Shown in pieces: positions 26,815-35,736 of a DNA stretch of 64,000 nucleotides. Origin of the DNA: Frigidibacter mobilis (GTDB taxonomy: Bacteria > Pseudomonadota > Alphaproteobacteria > Rhodobacterales > Rhodobacteraceae); the NCBI RefSeq assembly GCF_001620265.1, contig NZ_CP012661.1:1178001-1242000 (forward strand), given 5' to 3'. A program made the position numbers and the translations under genes. Within the stretch, counting starts at the first letter, position 1; the number at the start of each line of letters is the position of its first letter. The notes beneath the pieces were generated by a model, which ran no database searches, was not told the DNA's origin, and was given only the letters and a program-made list of their open reading frames with translations.

Positions 26815-28767
26815 ATGAACGACCTGCTTTCCGGTCAGCCCGAAACCTATGACGCCTCCTCCATCGAGGTGCTGGAAGGGCTGGAGCCGGTGCGCAAGCG
26901 CCCCGGCATGTATATCGGTGGCACGGATGAACGCGCGCTGCACCATCTGGTCGCCGAGGTGCTGGACAACTCGATGGACGAGGCCGTCGCCGGCCATGCC
27001 AGCCGCATCGAGGTGGAGTTGCACGCCGATGGCGCGGTGACGGTGCGCGACAATGGCCGCGGCATCCCCGTCGATCCGCATCCGAAGTTCCCCGACAAGT
27101 CGGCGCTGGAGGTGATCCTGTGCACCCTGCACGCGGGCGGCAAGTTCTCGGGCAAGGCCTATCAGACCTCGGGCGGGCTCCACGGCGTCGGCGCCTCGGT
27201 GGTCAATGCGCTGTCGGATCACATGCGGGTCGAGGTCGCGCGGAACCGCGAGCTCTATGTGCAGGAATTTGCCCGCGGCATCCCGCAGGGCCCGGTGCAG
27301 AAGGTCGGCCCGGCCCCGAACCGGCGCGGCACGACGGTGACCTTCCACCCCGATGCCGAGATCTTCGGCTCGCTGCACATGAAGCCGGCGCGGCTGCTGA
27401 AGATGGCGCGGTCGAAGGCCTATCTCTTCTCGGGCGTGGAAATCCGCTGGAAAAGCGCGATCGACGATGGCGAGACGCCCACCGAGGCGACCTTTCACTT
27501 CCCCGGCGGCTTGGGCGACTACCTGGGCGACCAGCTTGCCGGCAGCACCACCTATGCCGACAGGCCCTTTGCCGGAAAGGTGCAGTTCCAGGACAAGTTC
27601 GGCGTGCCGGGCAGCGCGGAATGGGCGATCAACTGGACGCCCGCCCGCGACGGCTTCCTGCAATCCTATTGCAACACCGTGCCGACCCCTGAGGGCGGCA
27701 CCCACGAATCCGGCTTCTGGGCGGCGATCCTGAAGGGCGTGCGCGCTTACGGCGAACTGGTCAAGAACCGCAAGGCCGCCGACATCACCCGCGAGGACAT
27801 GCTGGCGGGGGGCTGCGCCCTCATCTCCGTCTTCATCCGCGAGCCGCAATTCGTCGGCCAGACCAAGGACCGGCTGGCGACCGAGGAAGCCGCGAAATGG
27901 GTGGAAGCTGCAGTGCGCGACCACTTCGACAACTGGCTGGCAGCCAATACCAAGGCGGCGGGGGCGATCCTCGATTTCCTGGTGCTGCGCGCCGAGGAAC
28001 GGCTGCGTCGGCGCCAGGAAAAGGAAACGCAGCGCAAGTCGGCCACCAAGAAGCTGCGCCTGCCCGGCAAGCTGGTGGATTGCTCGGCCAGCAACCGCGC
28101 CGGAACCGAGCTGTTCATCGTCGAGGGCGACTCGGCGGGCGGCAGCGCCAAGATGGCCCGCGACCGCACCAAGCAGGCGCTGCTGCCGCTACGCGGCAAG
28201 ATCCTGAACGTGCTCGGCGCCGCCAGCGCCAAGATGGGCGCCAACCAGGAGATCAACGATCTCTGCCAGGCGCTTGGCGTGACGATGGGCACCCGCTTCA
28301 ACGTCGATGACCTGCGCTATGACAAGATCATCATCATGACCGATGCCGATGTCGACGGCGCCCACATCGCCAGCCTCTTGATGACCTTCTTCTTCACCCA
28401 GATGCGGCCGATGATCGACAAGGGCCACCTCTACCTCGCCTGCCCGCCGCTCTATCGCCTGACCCAGGGCGCGCGGCGCGTCTATGTCTCGGACGATGCC
28501 GAGAAGGAGCGGATGCTGGCCAAGGGCCTTGGCGGCAAGGGCAAGATCGACGTGCAGCGCTTCAAGGGCCTTGGCGAGATGGATGCCAAGGACCTGAAGG
28601 ACACCACGATGAACCCCGAAACCCGCAAGCTGATCCGCGTCAGCATCGACGAGGACGCCCCGGGCGAGACCGGCGACCTGGTGGAGCGGCTGATGGGCAA
28701 GAAACCCGAGCTTCGCTTCCAGTATATCCAGGAGAACGCGCGGTTCGTGGAAGAGCTGGATGTTTAA
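26815..28767 (+). CDS. parE: DNA topoisomerase IV subunit B
   Basis: ParE is the ATPase subunit of topoisomerase IV, which decatenates sister chromosomes. GHKL ATPase motifs are present: EVLDNSMDEA, the DNGRGIPV loop, GGLHGVGASVVNALS and QTKDRL. The TOPRIM domain has FIVEGDSAGGSAKMARDR and IIMTDADVDGAHI, and the C-terminus has QRFKGLGEMDAKDL. The 650-residue length and divergence from GyrB-type proteins favour ParE over GyrB. Its last 45 bases are repeated at 29422, after a small inserted cassette. Confidence 0.93.
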   Translation: MNDLLSGQPETYDASSIEVLEGLEPVRKRPGMYIGGTDERALHHLVAEVLDNSMDEAVAGHASRIEVELHADGAVTVRDNGRGIPVDPHPKFPDKSALEVILCTLHAGGKFSGKAYQTSGGLHGVGASVVNALSDHMRVEVARNRELYVQEFARGIPQGPVQKVGPAPNRRGTTVTFHPDAEIFGSLHMKPARLLKMARSKAYLFSGVEIRWKSAIDDGETPTEATFHFPGGLGDYLGDQLAGSTTYADRPFAGKVQFQDKFGVPGSAEWAINWTPARDGFLQSYCNTVPTPEGGTHESGFWAAILKGVRAYGELVKNRKAADITREDMLAGGCALISVFIREPQFVGQTKDRLATEEAAKWVEAAVRDHFDNWLAANTKAAGAILDFLVLRAEERLRRRQEKETQRKSATKKLRLPGKLVDCSASNRAGTELFIVEGDSAGGSAKMARDRTKQALLPLRGKILNVLGAASAKMGANQEINDLCQALGVTMGTRFNVDDLRYDKIIIMTDADVDGAHIASLLMTFFFTQMRPMIDKGHLYLACPPLYRLTQGARRVYVSDDAEKERMLAKGLGGKGKIDVQRFKGLGEMDAKDLKDTTMNPETRKLIRVSIDEDAPGETGDLVERLMGKKPELRFQYIQENARFVEELDV

Positions 28768-28775
28768 GCAGGGTT
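28731..28775 (+). repeat. parE 3'-end direct repeat, first copy
   Basis: The final 33 bases before the parE stop are identical to 29422-29454, and similarity continues through the stop codon for 45 bases with two differences. The two copies are 691 bases apart and bracket the two-frame cassette at 28777-29388. This is the intact copy. Confidence 0.9.
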
Positions 28776-28776
28776 A

Positions 28777-28998
28777 ATGCTCGACAAGTATATCGACAAC
28801 GACGATCCGACAAAGGTGCGCAAGTCGCTGCTGACTGTGGCGCTGTTGACGGTGTTCTTTGCGAACATTCAGTTTGCCTCGAACGAGTTGTCGATCCTTG
28901 GGCTGCGGGTGGTCATTGACCCTGCGAGGCTTGTTGCGTTTGGGCAGATTGCCTCGGGTGGCTTGACGGTGATCTTCGTTATCCGTGCGTTGCCGTAG
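28777..28998 (+). CDS. Small membrane protein, possibly the first half of a split gene
   Basis: I do not recognise this 73-residue protein. It has two probable membrane helices, LLTVALLTVFFANIQFA (about residues 19-35) and LVAFGQIASGGLTVIFVIRA (about 52-71). An AGCAGGG precedes the ATG by a few bases. Its TAG stop is followed at once by the ATG of the next frame, in the same reading frame. Because the second frame has no ribosome site, one original 203-residue gene cut by a nonsense codon is the simpler reading. Codon use differs from parE, and the cassette is flanked by parE repeats, so it is foreign. Confidence 0.6.
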   Translation: MLDKYIDNDDPTKVRKSLLTVALLTVFFANIQFASNELSILGLRVVIDPARLVAFGQIASGGLTVIFVIRALP

Positions 28999-29388
28999 AT
29001 GGTAAAAGCAATACAAGATGTTGCCCAGCGTCGGCTGGAGCGTCGGGAGAGCCGGGAGCTTTCCGAACTGGAAACAGCTTATGGTATCGATAGAGGACCT
29101 GATTGGGACGAAGAGCATTGTAGGGACGCAGATGAAGTTGACTTGGAAGCGCATGCAGAGCGTTTCAACTACTCGCGCGCTCGACTCGATGCGCTTTTCT
29201 CGGACCTTACGCTCTGGGTCACGGTCACTGCAGTACTGTCGCTCGACTACGCTATGCCCCTCGTCGCGGGCGCGATCGCGGCACTGAGCCCCTATCTGAT
29301 ATCTGACCTAATCACCGCGCTCGCCGTGACAGAGTCGCCCCCGACCGCACCTGAGGTGGTTGCCTTGCCAGCAGCCGGCCTGAACTGA
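28999..29388 (+). CDS. Unknown protein, in frame with the preceding small membrane protein
   Basis: This 129-residue frame starts directly after the preceding TAG. Residues 1-60 are charged and helical (QDVAQRRLERRESRELSELE, then acidic). A hydrophobic region at about residues 70-105 (LTLWVTVTAVLSLDY, PLVAGAIAALSPYLIS) could form one or two membrane helices. No Shine-Dalgarno is seen before its ATG. Read with the upstream frame it would make a membrane protein with a cytoplasmic charged middle. I cannot assign a function. Confidence 0.55.
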   Translation: MVKAIQDVAQRRLERRESRELSELETAYGIDRGPDWDEEHCRDADEVDLEAHAERFNYSRARLDALFSDLTLWVTVTAVLSLDYAMPLVAGAIAALSPYLISDLITALAVTESPPTAPEVVALPAAGLN

Positions 29389-29392
29389 ACCA

Positions 29393-29458
29393 CGCAAGCT
29401 GATCCACCCCGGCATCGGCGGGGAGAACGCGCGGTTCGTGGAAGAGCTGGATGTGTAG
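29393..29458 (+). pseudogene. parE: Decayed duplicate of the parE 3' end
   Basis: The segment reads RKLIHPGIGG and then ENARFVEELDV with a TAG stop. The parE end reads RKLIRVSIDED, an intervening stretch of about 28 residues, then ENARFVEELDV. So this is a parE tail with an internal deletion and some substitutions. A small hairpin (GGCAGG-GTTGA-CCTGCC, 29458-29474) follows and may be the original parE terminator. It shows that the cassette at 28777 was placed at the parE 3' end along with a second copy of that end. Confidence 0.8.
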
Positions 29459-29545
29459 GCAGGGTTGACCTGCCCCCGGCCGCCCTTACCTTGGACCCGG
29501 GGCCGCCGCGAACCGGCCCCGCGCCCCAAGCACAGCGATTGTCCC

Positions 29546-30289
29546 ATGCCTGACTCCTCCCAGCCGCTGCGCCCCCCGGCGCTGCGCGTGTTTCACCGGG
29601 TCACCCGGCCAATGACGCTGACGCCCGAACAGGTGGCGCGCACCCGGCGCGAGGTGCCCGATCCGGGGGATGACCTCGGCTTCACCCCACTGACCGATGC
29701 CGATTATGCGGCGATGACCGAAGGCCTGATGCGGGACCATGACGGCCCGCTCTGGATCTTCGCCTATGGCTCGCTGATCTGGAACCCGGGCTTCCCGGTC
29801 GGGCGCATCCGCCCCGCCGTGGCGCATGGCTGGCATCGCAGCTTCTGCCTCGAGCTGACCAGCTGGCGCGGCTCGCCCGAGATCCCGGGGTTGATGATGG
29901 CGCTGGAGCGGGGTGGCTCGACCACCGGCCTCTTGATGGAGATCGCGCCGGGGCAGGAGGCCGAGGGGCTGGACGCGCTGCTGCGCCGCGAGATGCCGGG
30001 GCGCGAACATGCCGATATGGCGCGCTGGATCAGGACCCGCTCGGAGGGGGAGGATGTCCGGGCCCTGACCTTCTGGGCCGGGCCGAAGGGGCCCTTCGTC
30101 ACTCAGGGCCTGCCGCCTGAAACCGTGGCCTGGCGGCTGGCCCATGCCTGCGGCCATGCCGGGTCGGGGGCGGAATACCTCTACAGCACCGTCGCCAAGA
30201 TGGATGAATACGGGCTGCGCGACCGCAACCTGTGGCACCTGCAGCATCTGGTGGCCGAAGAGGTCGCGCGATGGGGGGAGGTGGGGTGA
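29546..30289 (+). CDS. Gamma-glutamylcyclotransferase (ChaC family)
   Basis: ChaC-type enzymes cleave glutathione to 5-oxoproline and Cys-Gly in the cytoplasm. The signature substrate loop FAYGSLIWNPGF is at about residues 70-81, followed by RSFCLELTSWRGSPE and the C-terminal GAEYLYSTVAKMDEYGLRD, typical of the family. The ATG at 29546 gives 247 residues; an ATG at 29612 (MTLTPEQVARTRRE) would give 225 and is also reasonable, since the first 22 residues are Pro-rich and not conserved in appearance. Confidence 0.9.
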   Translation: MPDSSQPLRPPALRVFHRVTRPMTLTPEQVARTRREVPDPGDDLGFTPLTDADYAAMTEGLMRDHDGPLWIFAYGSLIWNPGFPVGRIRPAVAHGWHRSFCLELTSWRGSPEIPGLMMALERGGSTTGLLMEIAPGQEAEGLDALLRREMPGREHADMARWIRTRSEGEDVRALTFWAGPKGPFVTQGLPPETVAWRLAHACGHAGSGAEYLYSTVAKMDEYGLRDRNLWHLQHLVAEEVARWGEVG

Positions 30290-30354
30290 GGGTCGGGTAA
30301 CGCCCGCGCAACCCTCCCTTGCCCTCGCCAAGCTGTGCGGCGTCGGCGGTGCTT

Positions 30355-30402
30355 CCGCAGTCCCGCAGTCCCGCAGTCCCGCAGTCCCGCAGTCCCGCAG
30401 CC
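30355..30402. repeat. 8-bp tandem repeat (CCGCAGTC)
   Basis: Five perfect copies of CCGCAGTC and one with a single change (CCGCAGCC) stand head to tail between the ChaC gene and the convergent lolD gene, ending 4 bases before the lolD stop. It is a simple-sequence array likely to vary in copy number; it lies outside both coding regions, so changes would not alter a protein. Confidence 0.9.
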
Positions 30403-30406
30403 CCGC

Positions 30407-31084
30407 TCAGACCACCCGCCCCGCATCGAGCCGCACCACCCGGTCCATCCGTGCCGCCAGTTCGAGGTTATGCGTGGCGATCAGCGCGGAAAGGCCGGTG
30501 CTGCGCACCAGCTCCATCAGCGCGCCGAACACCCGGTCCGAGGTGGCGGGGTCGAGGTTGCCGGTCGGCTCGTCGGCCAGCAGCAGTGAGGGCGCATTGG
30601 CGAGCGCCCGGCAGAAGGCCACCCGCTGCTGCTCGCCGCCCGACAGCGCGGCGGGGCGGTGGTCGGCGCGGGGCAACACGCCGACGCGGTCGAGCAGGTC
30701 CCGCGCCCGCGCCTCGGCCACCGCCCGCGGGGTGCCGTTCGCCAGCTGCGGCAGCACGATATTCTCGGCGGCGCTGAATTCGGGCAGCAGGTGGTGGAAC
30801 TGGTAGACGAAGCCGACCTTGCGGCGGCGCAGCTCGGTGCGGCGGCGGTCGCCAAGGCCGGCCATCGCCTCGCCCTCGATCGCCACGGTGCCGGCATCGG
30901 GCGTATCCAGGAGGCCCGCGATATGCAGCAGCGTCGACTTCCCGGCGCCCGAGGGCGCGACTAGCGCCACCACCTCGCCGCGCGCCACGGTCAGGTCCAC
31001 CCCGCGCAGCACCGCCACTTCCGAGGCTTTGCCGCGGTTATAGACCTTTTCCAGCCCCACCAGATCCAGCACGGGGTCACTCAT
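30407..31084 (-). CDS. lolD: Lipoprotein-releasing ABC transporter ATP-binding protein LolD
   Basis: LolD powers release of outer-membrane lipoproteins from the inner membrane. In 225 residues it has Walker [11 protein letters not shown]-loop [16 protein letters not shown] (the [10 protein letters not shown] wording is typical of LolD), signature [15 protein letters not shown], Walker [14 protein letters not shown] and H-loop ATHNLELA. Its start overlaps the end of the permease gene by 8 bases, so the two are translated together. Confidence 0.92.
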   Translation of the reverse strand: MSDPVLDLVGLEKVYNRGKASEVAVLRGVDLTVARGEVVALVAPSGAGKSTLLHIAGLLDTPDAGTVAIEGEAMAGLGDRRRTELRRRKVGFVYQFHHLLPEFSAAENIVLPQLANGTPRAVAEARARDLLDRVGVLPRADHRPAALSGGEQQRVAFCRALANAPSLLLADEPTGNLDPATSDRVFGALMELVRSTGLSALIATHNLELAARMDRVVRLDAGRVV

Positions 31085-32362
31085 AGCGCAGGGCCTCCAC
31101 CGGGTTCATCCGGGCGGCACGGCGCGCGGGAAGGATCGTCACCACGAACGAGAGGCCGAGCGACAGCCCCGCCGCCTTCAGCACATCGACAAGCTGCAGC
31201 TTGGCCGGAAGGTTGTAGATGCCGCGGATTGACGGGTCCCAGACCCCGCCCCCCGCGACATAGTTGACGAAAGAGAAGATCGGGTCGATCCAGATCGCAA
31301 ACATGCAGCCAAGCACCACCCCCATCGCCGTGCCGATCACGCCGGTGAAGGTGCCGCACAGGAAGAACACCCGCAGCACGGATCCCTCGGTCAGCCCCAC
31401 CGTGCGCAGGATGCCGATATCGCGGCCCTTGTTCTTGACCAGCATGATAAGGCCCGAGGTGATGTTCATCGCCGCGATCAGCACCAGGATCGACAGGATG
31501 ATGAACATCACGTTGTCCTCGACATCCAGCGCGCGCAGGAAGCTTCCCGAACTGTCGCGCCAGGTCCACAGATAGGCCTGCTGCCCGCCGCCATTAGCAG
31601 CGGCACGGCCATCCGGTCCACCTGTTCGGGGTCCTCGACCATCACCTCGATTTCATCCGCGACGCCATCGCGGTTGAAATAGCTCTGCGCCTCGGCAAAG
31701 GGCATGTAGACGCGGGTGCGGTCGATGTCATAGCGCCCGGCGGTGAAGATATAGACCACCTCATAGGCATTGATCCGGGCAGAGGTGCCAAAGGCGGTGC
31801 GCGCGCCGTTGGGCTGGATCAGGCGGATCCGGTCGCCGACCGTCACCCCCAGCTCTCGCGCCATCACCGAGCCGATGGCGATGCCCTGGTCAAAGCGGGC
31901 GATATCGCCCTGCGATGTCTGGGGATCGGCCACGCGGCGGATGGCGGCCAGATCCTCGGCGGTCAGCCCATAGACATCGGCGGCGGCGGCGCGGTCGCCG
32001 GCGCTGGCCATCGCCTGCCCGCGCACCTGCGGCGCGGCATGGGTCACGCCCGGCACCGCGGCCAGCCGCGCCGCCATCGCCTCGTAATCGGCAATGGTGC
32101 GGATGGTGGCGCCGGTTTCCGTCACCTGCGGCGCGGAATAGACGGTGACATGGGCATTGGCGCCCAGGATGGTATCGACAAACTCCGCCCGGAACCCGGC
32201 CCGCACCGACAGCGTGGCGATCAGCGCGAAGACCGCCAGCGTGATGCCGATCAGGCTGATCCAGGTCATCACCGAGACCCCGCCCTCGGCGCGCCGGGCG
32301 CGCAGATAGCGCCAGGCGATCATGAATTCGAACGGTGCAAACGGCGCGGTGCGGCTGGCCAT
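31077..32362 (-). pseudogene. Lipoprotein-releasing permease LolC/E, frameshifted in the middle
   Basis: The N-terminal part (MASRTAPFAPFEFMIAWRYL, membrane helix at about residues 34-52, then the periplasmic MacB-like domain) is read from 32362. The C-terminal FtsX-like part with three membrane helices (FIILSILVLIAAMNITSGL and others) ends at 31077 in another frame. The two join if one G is added to the GGG run (CCC at 31584-31586 on the plus strand), giving MAAGQQAYLWTWRDSSGSF and a 428-residue protein of normal length. As lolCDE is normally essential, a sequence error is more likely than a dead gene. Confidence 0.85.
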
Positions 32363-32628
32363 GACGGGCTCCCTTGATCGGGCGGCACCGTGGCGGCGCG
32401 GGGGGGAAAGGTCAAGCGGCAGGCGGGGGATGGGGAGGGTGGCTCACCAAAGCCTGATGAAGGAATTAGGTGCGCCAGCCTGGCGCCGGCGGGGGGAGCC
32501 AGCACGAAGATCAATCTCGCCCTGCGGCCGGAATTCTGCCACGCATCTTCCCCCGGGCATGGTTGAACCCCGCCACGCCGCGGCCTAGGCTCGTCCGATC
32601 CCCGGCTTGCCCCAGAAGGACCCATCCC

Positions 32629-35196
32629 TTGACCGAGACTGCCCCCCAGCCGACCCTGCTTGCCGACTACACCCCCTTCCCCTTCACCGTCGATCAGGTG
32701 GCGCTGACCTTCCGGCTGCATCCCACCCGCACCCGCGTGCTCTCGCGCCTTGCCCTCACGCCGCGCACCCCGGGCCAGCCCCTGCGCCTGCAGGGCGAGA
32801 ACCTGACCCTCATCTCCCTTACCCTGAACGGAAGCCCGCTGACGGGCATCGCCCCCGATGCCGAGGGGCTGACCCTCCCCGCCGCTCTGCTACCCGAAGG
32901 CCCGTTCACGCTGGAGGCCGAGGTCGAGATCACTCCCGAAGGCAATACCGCGCTGGAAGGGCTCTACATGTCCGGCGGCATCTACTGCACGCAATGCGAG
33001 GCGGAGGGCTTCCGCAAGATCACCTTCTACCCCGACCGCCCCGACGTGATGGCCCCGTTCCGCGTGCGCATCGAAAGCGACATGCCGGTGCTGCTGTCGA
33101 ACGGCAACCCCGCCGCCTCGGGCCCCGGCTGGGCAGAATGGGTCGATCCCTGGCCCAAGCCCGCCTACCTGTTCGCACTGGTCGCGGGCGATCTCGTCGC
33201 GCATTCGGGCCGCTTCACCACCCGCTCGGGCCGCGACGTGCCGCTGCATATCTGGGTGCGCCCCGGCGATCAGGACCGCTGCGCCTTCGCGCTCGATGCC
33301 CTGCAACGCTCGATGGCATGGGACGAGCAGGTCTATGGCCGCGAATATGACCTCGATGTCTTCAACATTGTCGCCGTCGATGACTTCAACATGGGCGCGA
33401 TGGAGAACAAGGGCCTCAACATCTTCAACTCCAAGCTGGTCCTCGCCAGCGCCGATACCGCGACCGATGCCGATTACGAGCGCATCGAGCGGGTGATCGC
33501 GCATGAATACTTCCACAACTGGACCGGCAACCGCATCACCTGCCGCGACTGGTTCCAGCTGTGCCTGAAGGAAGGGCTGACCGTCTTCCGCGACCAGCAG
33601 TTCATGTTCGACATGCGCTCTGCCCCGGTGAAACGGATCGAGGATGTGCTGACGCTCCGCGCCCGCCAGTTCCGCGAGGATATGGGGCCGCTGGCGCACC
33701 CCGTCCGCCCGGATGCTTACGTCGAGATCAACAACTTCTACACCGCCACCATCTACGAAAAGGGCGCCGAGGTGATCGGGATGCTCAAGCGGCTGGTGGG
33801 GGATGACGGCTACAGGGCCGCGCTCGACCTCTATTTCGACCGGCATGACGGCGATGCGGCCACCATCGAGGATTGGCTGAAGGTGTTCGAGGATGCCACG
33901 GGACGCGATCTTGCGCAGTTCAAGCGCTGGTATACCGATGCCGGCACCCCGCGGCTGTCGGTGGAGGACGATTGGCAGGACGGCACCTATACGCTGAGCT
34001 TCCGCCAGATGACGCCCCCGACCCCCGGCCAGCCCGACAAGCCGCCGCGGGTGATCCCGATCGCGCTTGGCCTGCTGAACCCCAATGGCGACGAGGTGCT
34101 GCCGACCACGGTGCTGGAGATGACGGAAGGCCAGCAGAGTTTCCGCTTCGAGGGCCTCTCCGCCCGGCCCGTCCCCTCGATCCTGCGCGGCTTTTCGGCG
34201 CCGGTGGTGCTGGACCGTATCGCCCCGGCCGGCGAGCGCGCCTTCCTTCTCGCGCATGACACCGACCCGGTGAACCGCTGGGAGGCGGGCCGCGCGCTGG
34301 CCAAGGAGGTGCTGGCGCAGATGGTGACCGAGCGGGCAGAGCCCGCCGCCGACCTGCTGGCCGGGCTGGAGGCCGTGGCGCGCGATGACACGCTCGATCC
34401 GGCCTTCCGCGCGCTCTGCCTGCGGCTGCCGGCCGAGGATGACATGGCCCAGACGCTGCACGCGGGCGGGATGGTTCCCGACCCCGATGCCATCCACGCC
34501 GCCCGCCAGCGCCTGCAACTGGCGCTGGCGCAGCGGCTGGCCCCGGTGCTGCCCGGCCTGATCGCCGGGCTTGCGAATCCCGGCCCGTTCAGCCCCGGCG
34601 CGGTCGCGGCCGGTCGCCGGGCGCTGCGCCTTGCCTGCCTGGGCCTGCTGACGCGGCTCGATGGCGGCGCGGCTGCGGCCCGCGCCCATGCCGAGGCCGG
34701 CAACATGACCGACAGCCTTGGTGCGCTCGCCTGCCTGCTGGACGCCGGCCGCGGCGCGGCAGAGTTGGCTGCCTTCCACAGCCGCTGGCAGGGAAACCGG
34801 CTGGTGATCGACAAATGGTTCATGGTGCAGGTGCTGCACGCCGCCCCGGACCGGCTGGCCGAGGTGGCGGGCGCATTGACGCAGCACCCCGATTTCGACT
34901 GGAAGAACCCCAACCGCTTCCGCTCGGTCATGGGCGCGCTGGCGGAAAACCATGCCGGCTTCCACAATGCCTCGGGCGCGGCCTACAGCCTGCTGGCCGA
35001 CTGGCTGATCCGGCTCGATTCTGTGAATCCGCAGACCACGGCGCGGATGAGCACAGCGTTCGAAACCTGGACGCGCTATGATGCCAGCCGCCGGGCGATG
35101 GCGGCCGAGGCCCTGCAGCGCATCGCCGCGCGGCCGGGCCTGAGCCGTGACACTGCCGAGATGGTGGAGCGAATCCTCAGGGGCGGCGGCGCCTGA
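32629..35196 (+). CDS. pepN: Aminopeptidase N
   Basis: PepN is a broad-specificity M1 zinc aminopeptidase. The exopeptidase motif is GAMENKGLN, the zinc site is HEYFHNWTGNRITCRDWFQL with the distant Glu ligand in LKEGLTVFRDQ, and the family SVEDDW and C-terminal helical domain follow. Length is 855 residues. The start is TTG at 32629, with AAGGA 8 bases upstream; it begins TETAPQPTLLADYTPFPF, matching the family N-terminus. Upstream in-frame codons are not family-like. It is divergent from lolC/E with a 266-base gap. Confidence 0.94.
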   Translation: MTETAPQPTLLADYTPFPFTVDQVALTFRLHPTRTRVLSRLALTPRTPGQPLRLQGENLTLISLTLNGSPLTGIAPDAEGLTLPAALLPEGPFTLEAEVEITPEGNTALEGLYMSGGIYCTQCEAEGFRKITFYPDRPDVMAPFRVRIESDMPVLLSNGNPAASGPGWAEWVDPWPKPAYLFALVAGDLVAHSGRFTTRSGRDVPLHIWVRPGDQDRCAFALDALQRSMAWDEQVYGREYDLDVFNIVAVDDFNMGAMENKGLNIFNSKLVLASADTATDADYERIERVIAHEYFHNWTGNRITCRDWFQLCLKEGLTVFRDQQFMFDMRSAPVKRIEDVLTLRARQFREDMGPLAHPVRPDAYVEINNFYTATIYEKGAEVIGMLKRLVGDDGYRAALDLYFDRHDGDAATIEDWLKVFEDATGRDLAQFKRWYTDAGTPRLSVEDDWQDGTYTLSFRQMTPPTPGQPDKPPRVIPIALGLLNPNGDEVLPTTVLEMTEGQQSFRFEGLSARPVPSILRGFSAPVVLDRIAPAGERAFLLAHDTDPVNRWEAGRALAKEVLAQMVTERAEPAADLLAGLEAVARDDTLDPAFRALCLRLPAEDDMAQTLHAGGMVPDPDAIHAARQRLQLALAQRLAPVLPGLIAGLANPGPFSPGAVAAGRRALRLACLGLLTRLDGGAAAARAHAEAGNMTDSLGALACLLDAGRGAAELAAFHSRWQGNRLVIDKWFMVQVLHAAPDRLAEVAGALTQHPDFDWKNPNRFRSVMGALAENHAGFHNASGAAYSLLADWLIRLDSVNPQTTARMSTAFETWTRYDASRRAMAAEALQRIAARPGLSRDTAEMVERILRGGGA

Positions 35197-35383
35197 TTGC
35201 GCCACAGACGGCAGCCGGGCACCGCCCGGTCGCCGCAAAGCCGCCACGATCTTGGGCTTTGGTGGTGGTATTGTTGTTGGAATGTCAAAGGTAGCTCGTA
35301 GGCCCCCAAAATTGTTTCTCAATGGGTATGACCTTCGCTAGATGCGCCACAATCGTGCCACATTTCGCGCCCCTCCTTCGGCC

Positions 35384-35695
35384 ATGCGTCACCCTCGTTC
35401 CGACCTTTCGGCAGGCCTTCCTGCCCCCGACCTGCGGCCCCGGCCCTTTGAGTATCTTGCGCTCTGGGCAGGGATGCTTGCGGCGCTCGCCTGCTGGCGC
35501 AGCGGCGTCTGGCCGCTGCTGCCGCTGGCGCTTGTCCTGATTGCGCTGCCGCTGCGCCGGATGGTCAGGCGACTTGGTGACCCCGCCCCGCCCGAAGACC
35601 GGCCCGAAAACCATCCCGGCTACGCCCGCGCCAGCCACGGCAGGCTTCCGCCGATGGCGGGGTCCGGCGCCGGGCACACTGGCGCAGGGAACTGA
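35384..35695 (+). CDS. Small hypothetical membrane protein
   Basis: This 103-residue frame has a hydrophobic core that could form two membrane helices (EYLALWAGMLAALACW and GVWPLLPLALVLIALPL) followed by an Arg-rich turn and a polar tail. The start is uncertain: the frame is open from 35342, and there is no good ribosome site at either ATG. It is in the same direction as its neighbours and ends 41 bases before the acyltransferase gene. It may be real, but its small size and high G/C content keep confidence moderate. Confidence 0.45.
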   Translation: MRHPRSDLSAGLPAPDLRPRPFEYLALWAGMLAALACWRSGVWPLLPLALVLIALPLRRMVRRLGDPAPPEDRPENHPGYARASHGRLPPMAGSGAGHTGAGN

Positions 35696-35736
35696 CCTGT
35701 CATATTCCTGTTGTTAGCCTGTGTTCGGAGTGTGCC

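Noticed and set aside
26815..28767. Calling the parE gene gyrB
   Set aside because: The 650-residue length and sequence pattern fit ParE of this group better than the longer GyrB, though both share the same motifs.
29465..29545. Extending the ChaC gene upstream to 29465
   Set aside because: The added residues are Pro/Arg-rich and read through the decayed parE tail and its hairpin; the ATG at 29546 or 29612 is more reasonable.
30355..30402. Possible CRISPR array
   Set aside because: The unit is only 8 bases with no spacers, and there are no cas genes.
32890..35322. An 810-codon frame opposite pepN
   Set aside because: Low-complexity His/Arg/Gly-rich translation with no family match; it is the shadow of pepN.
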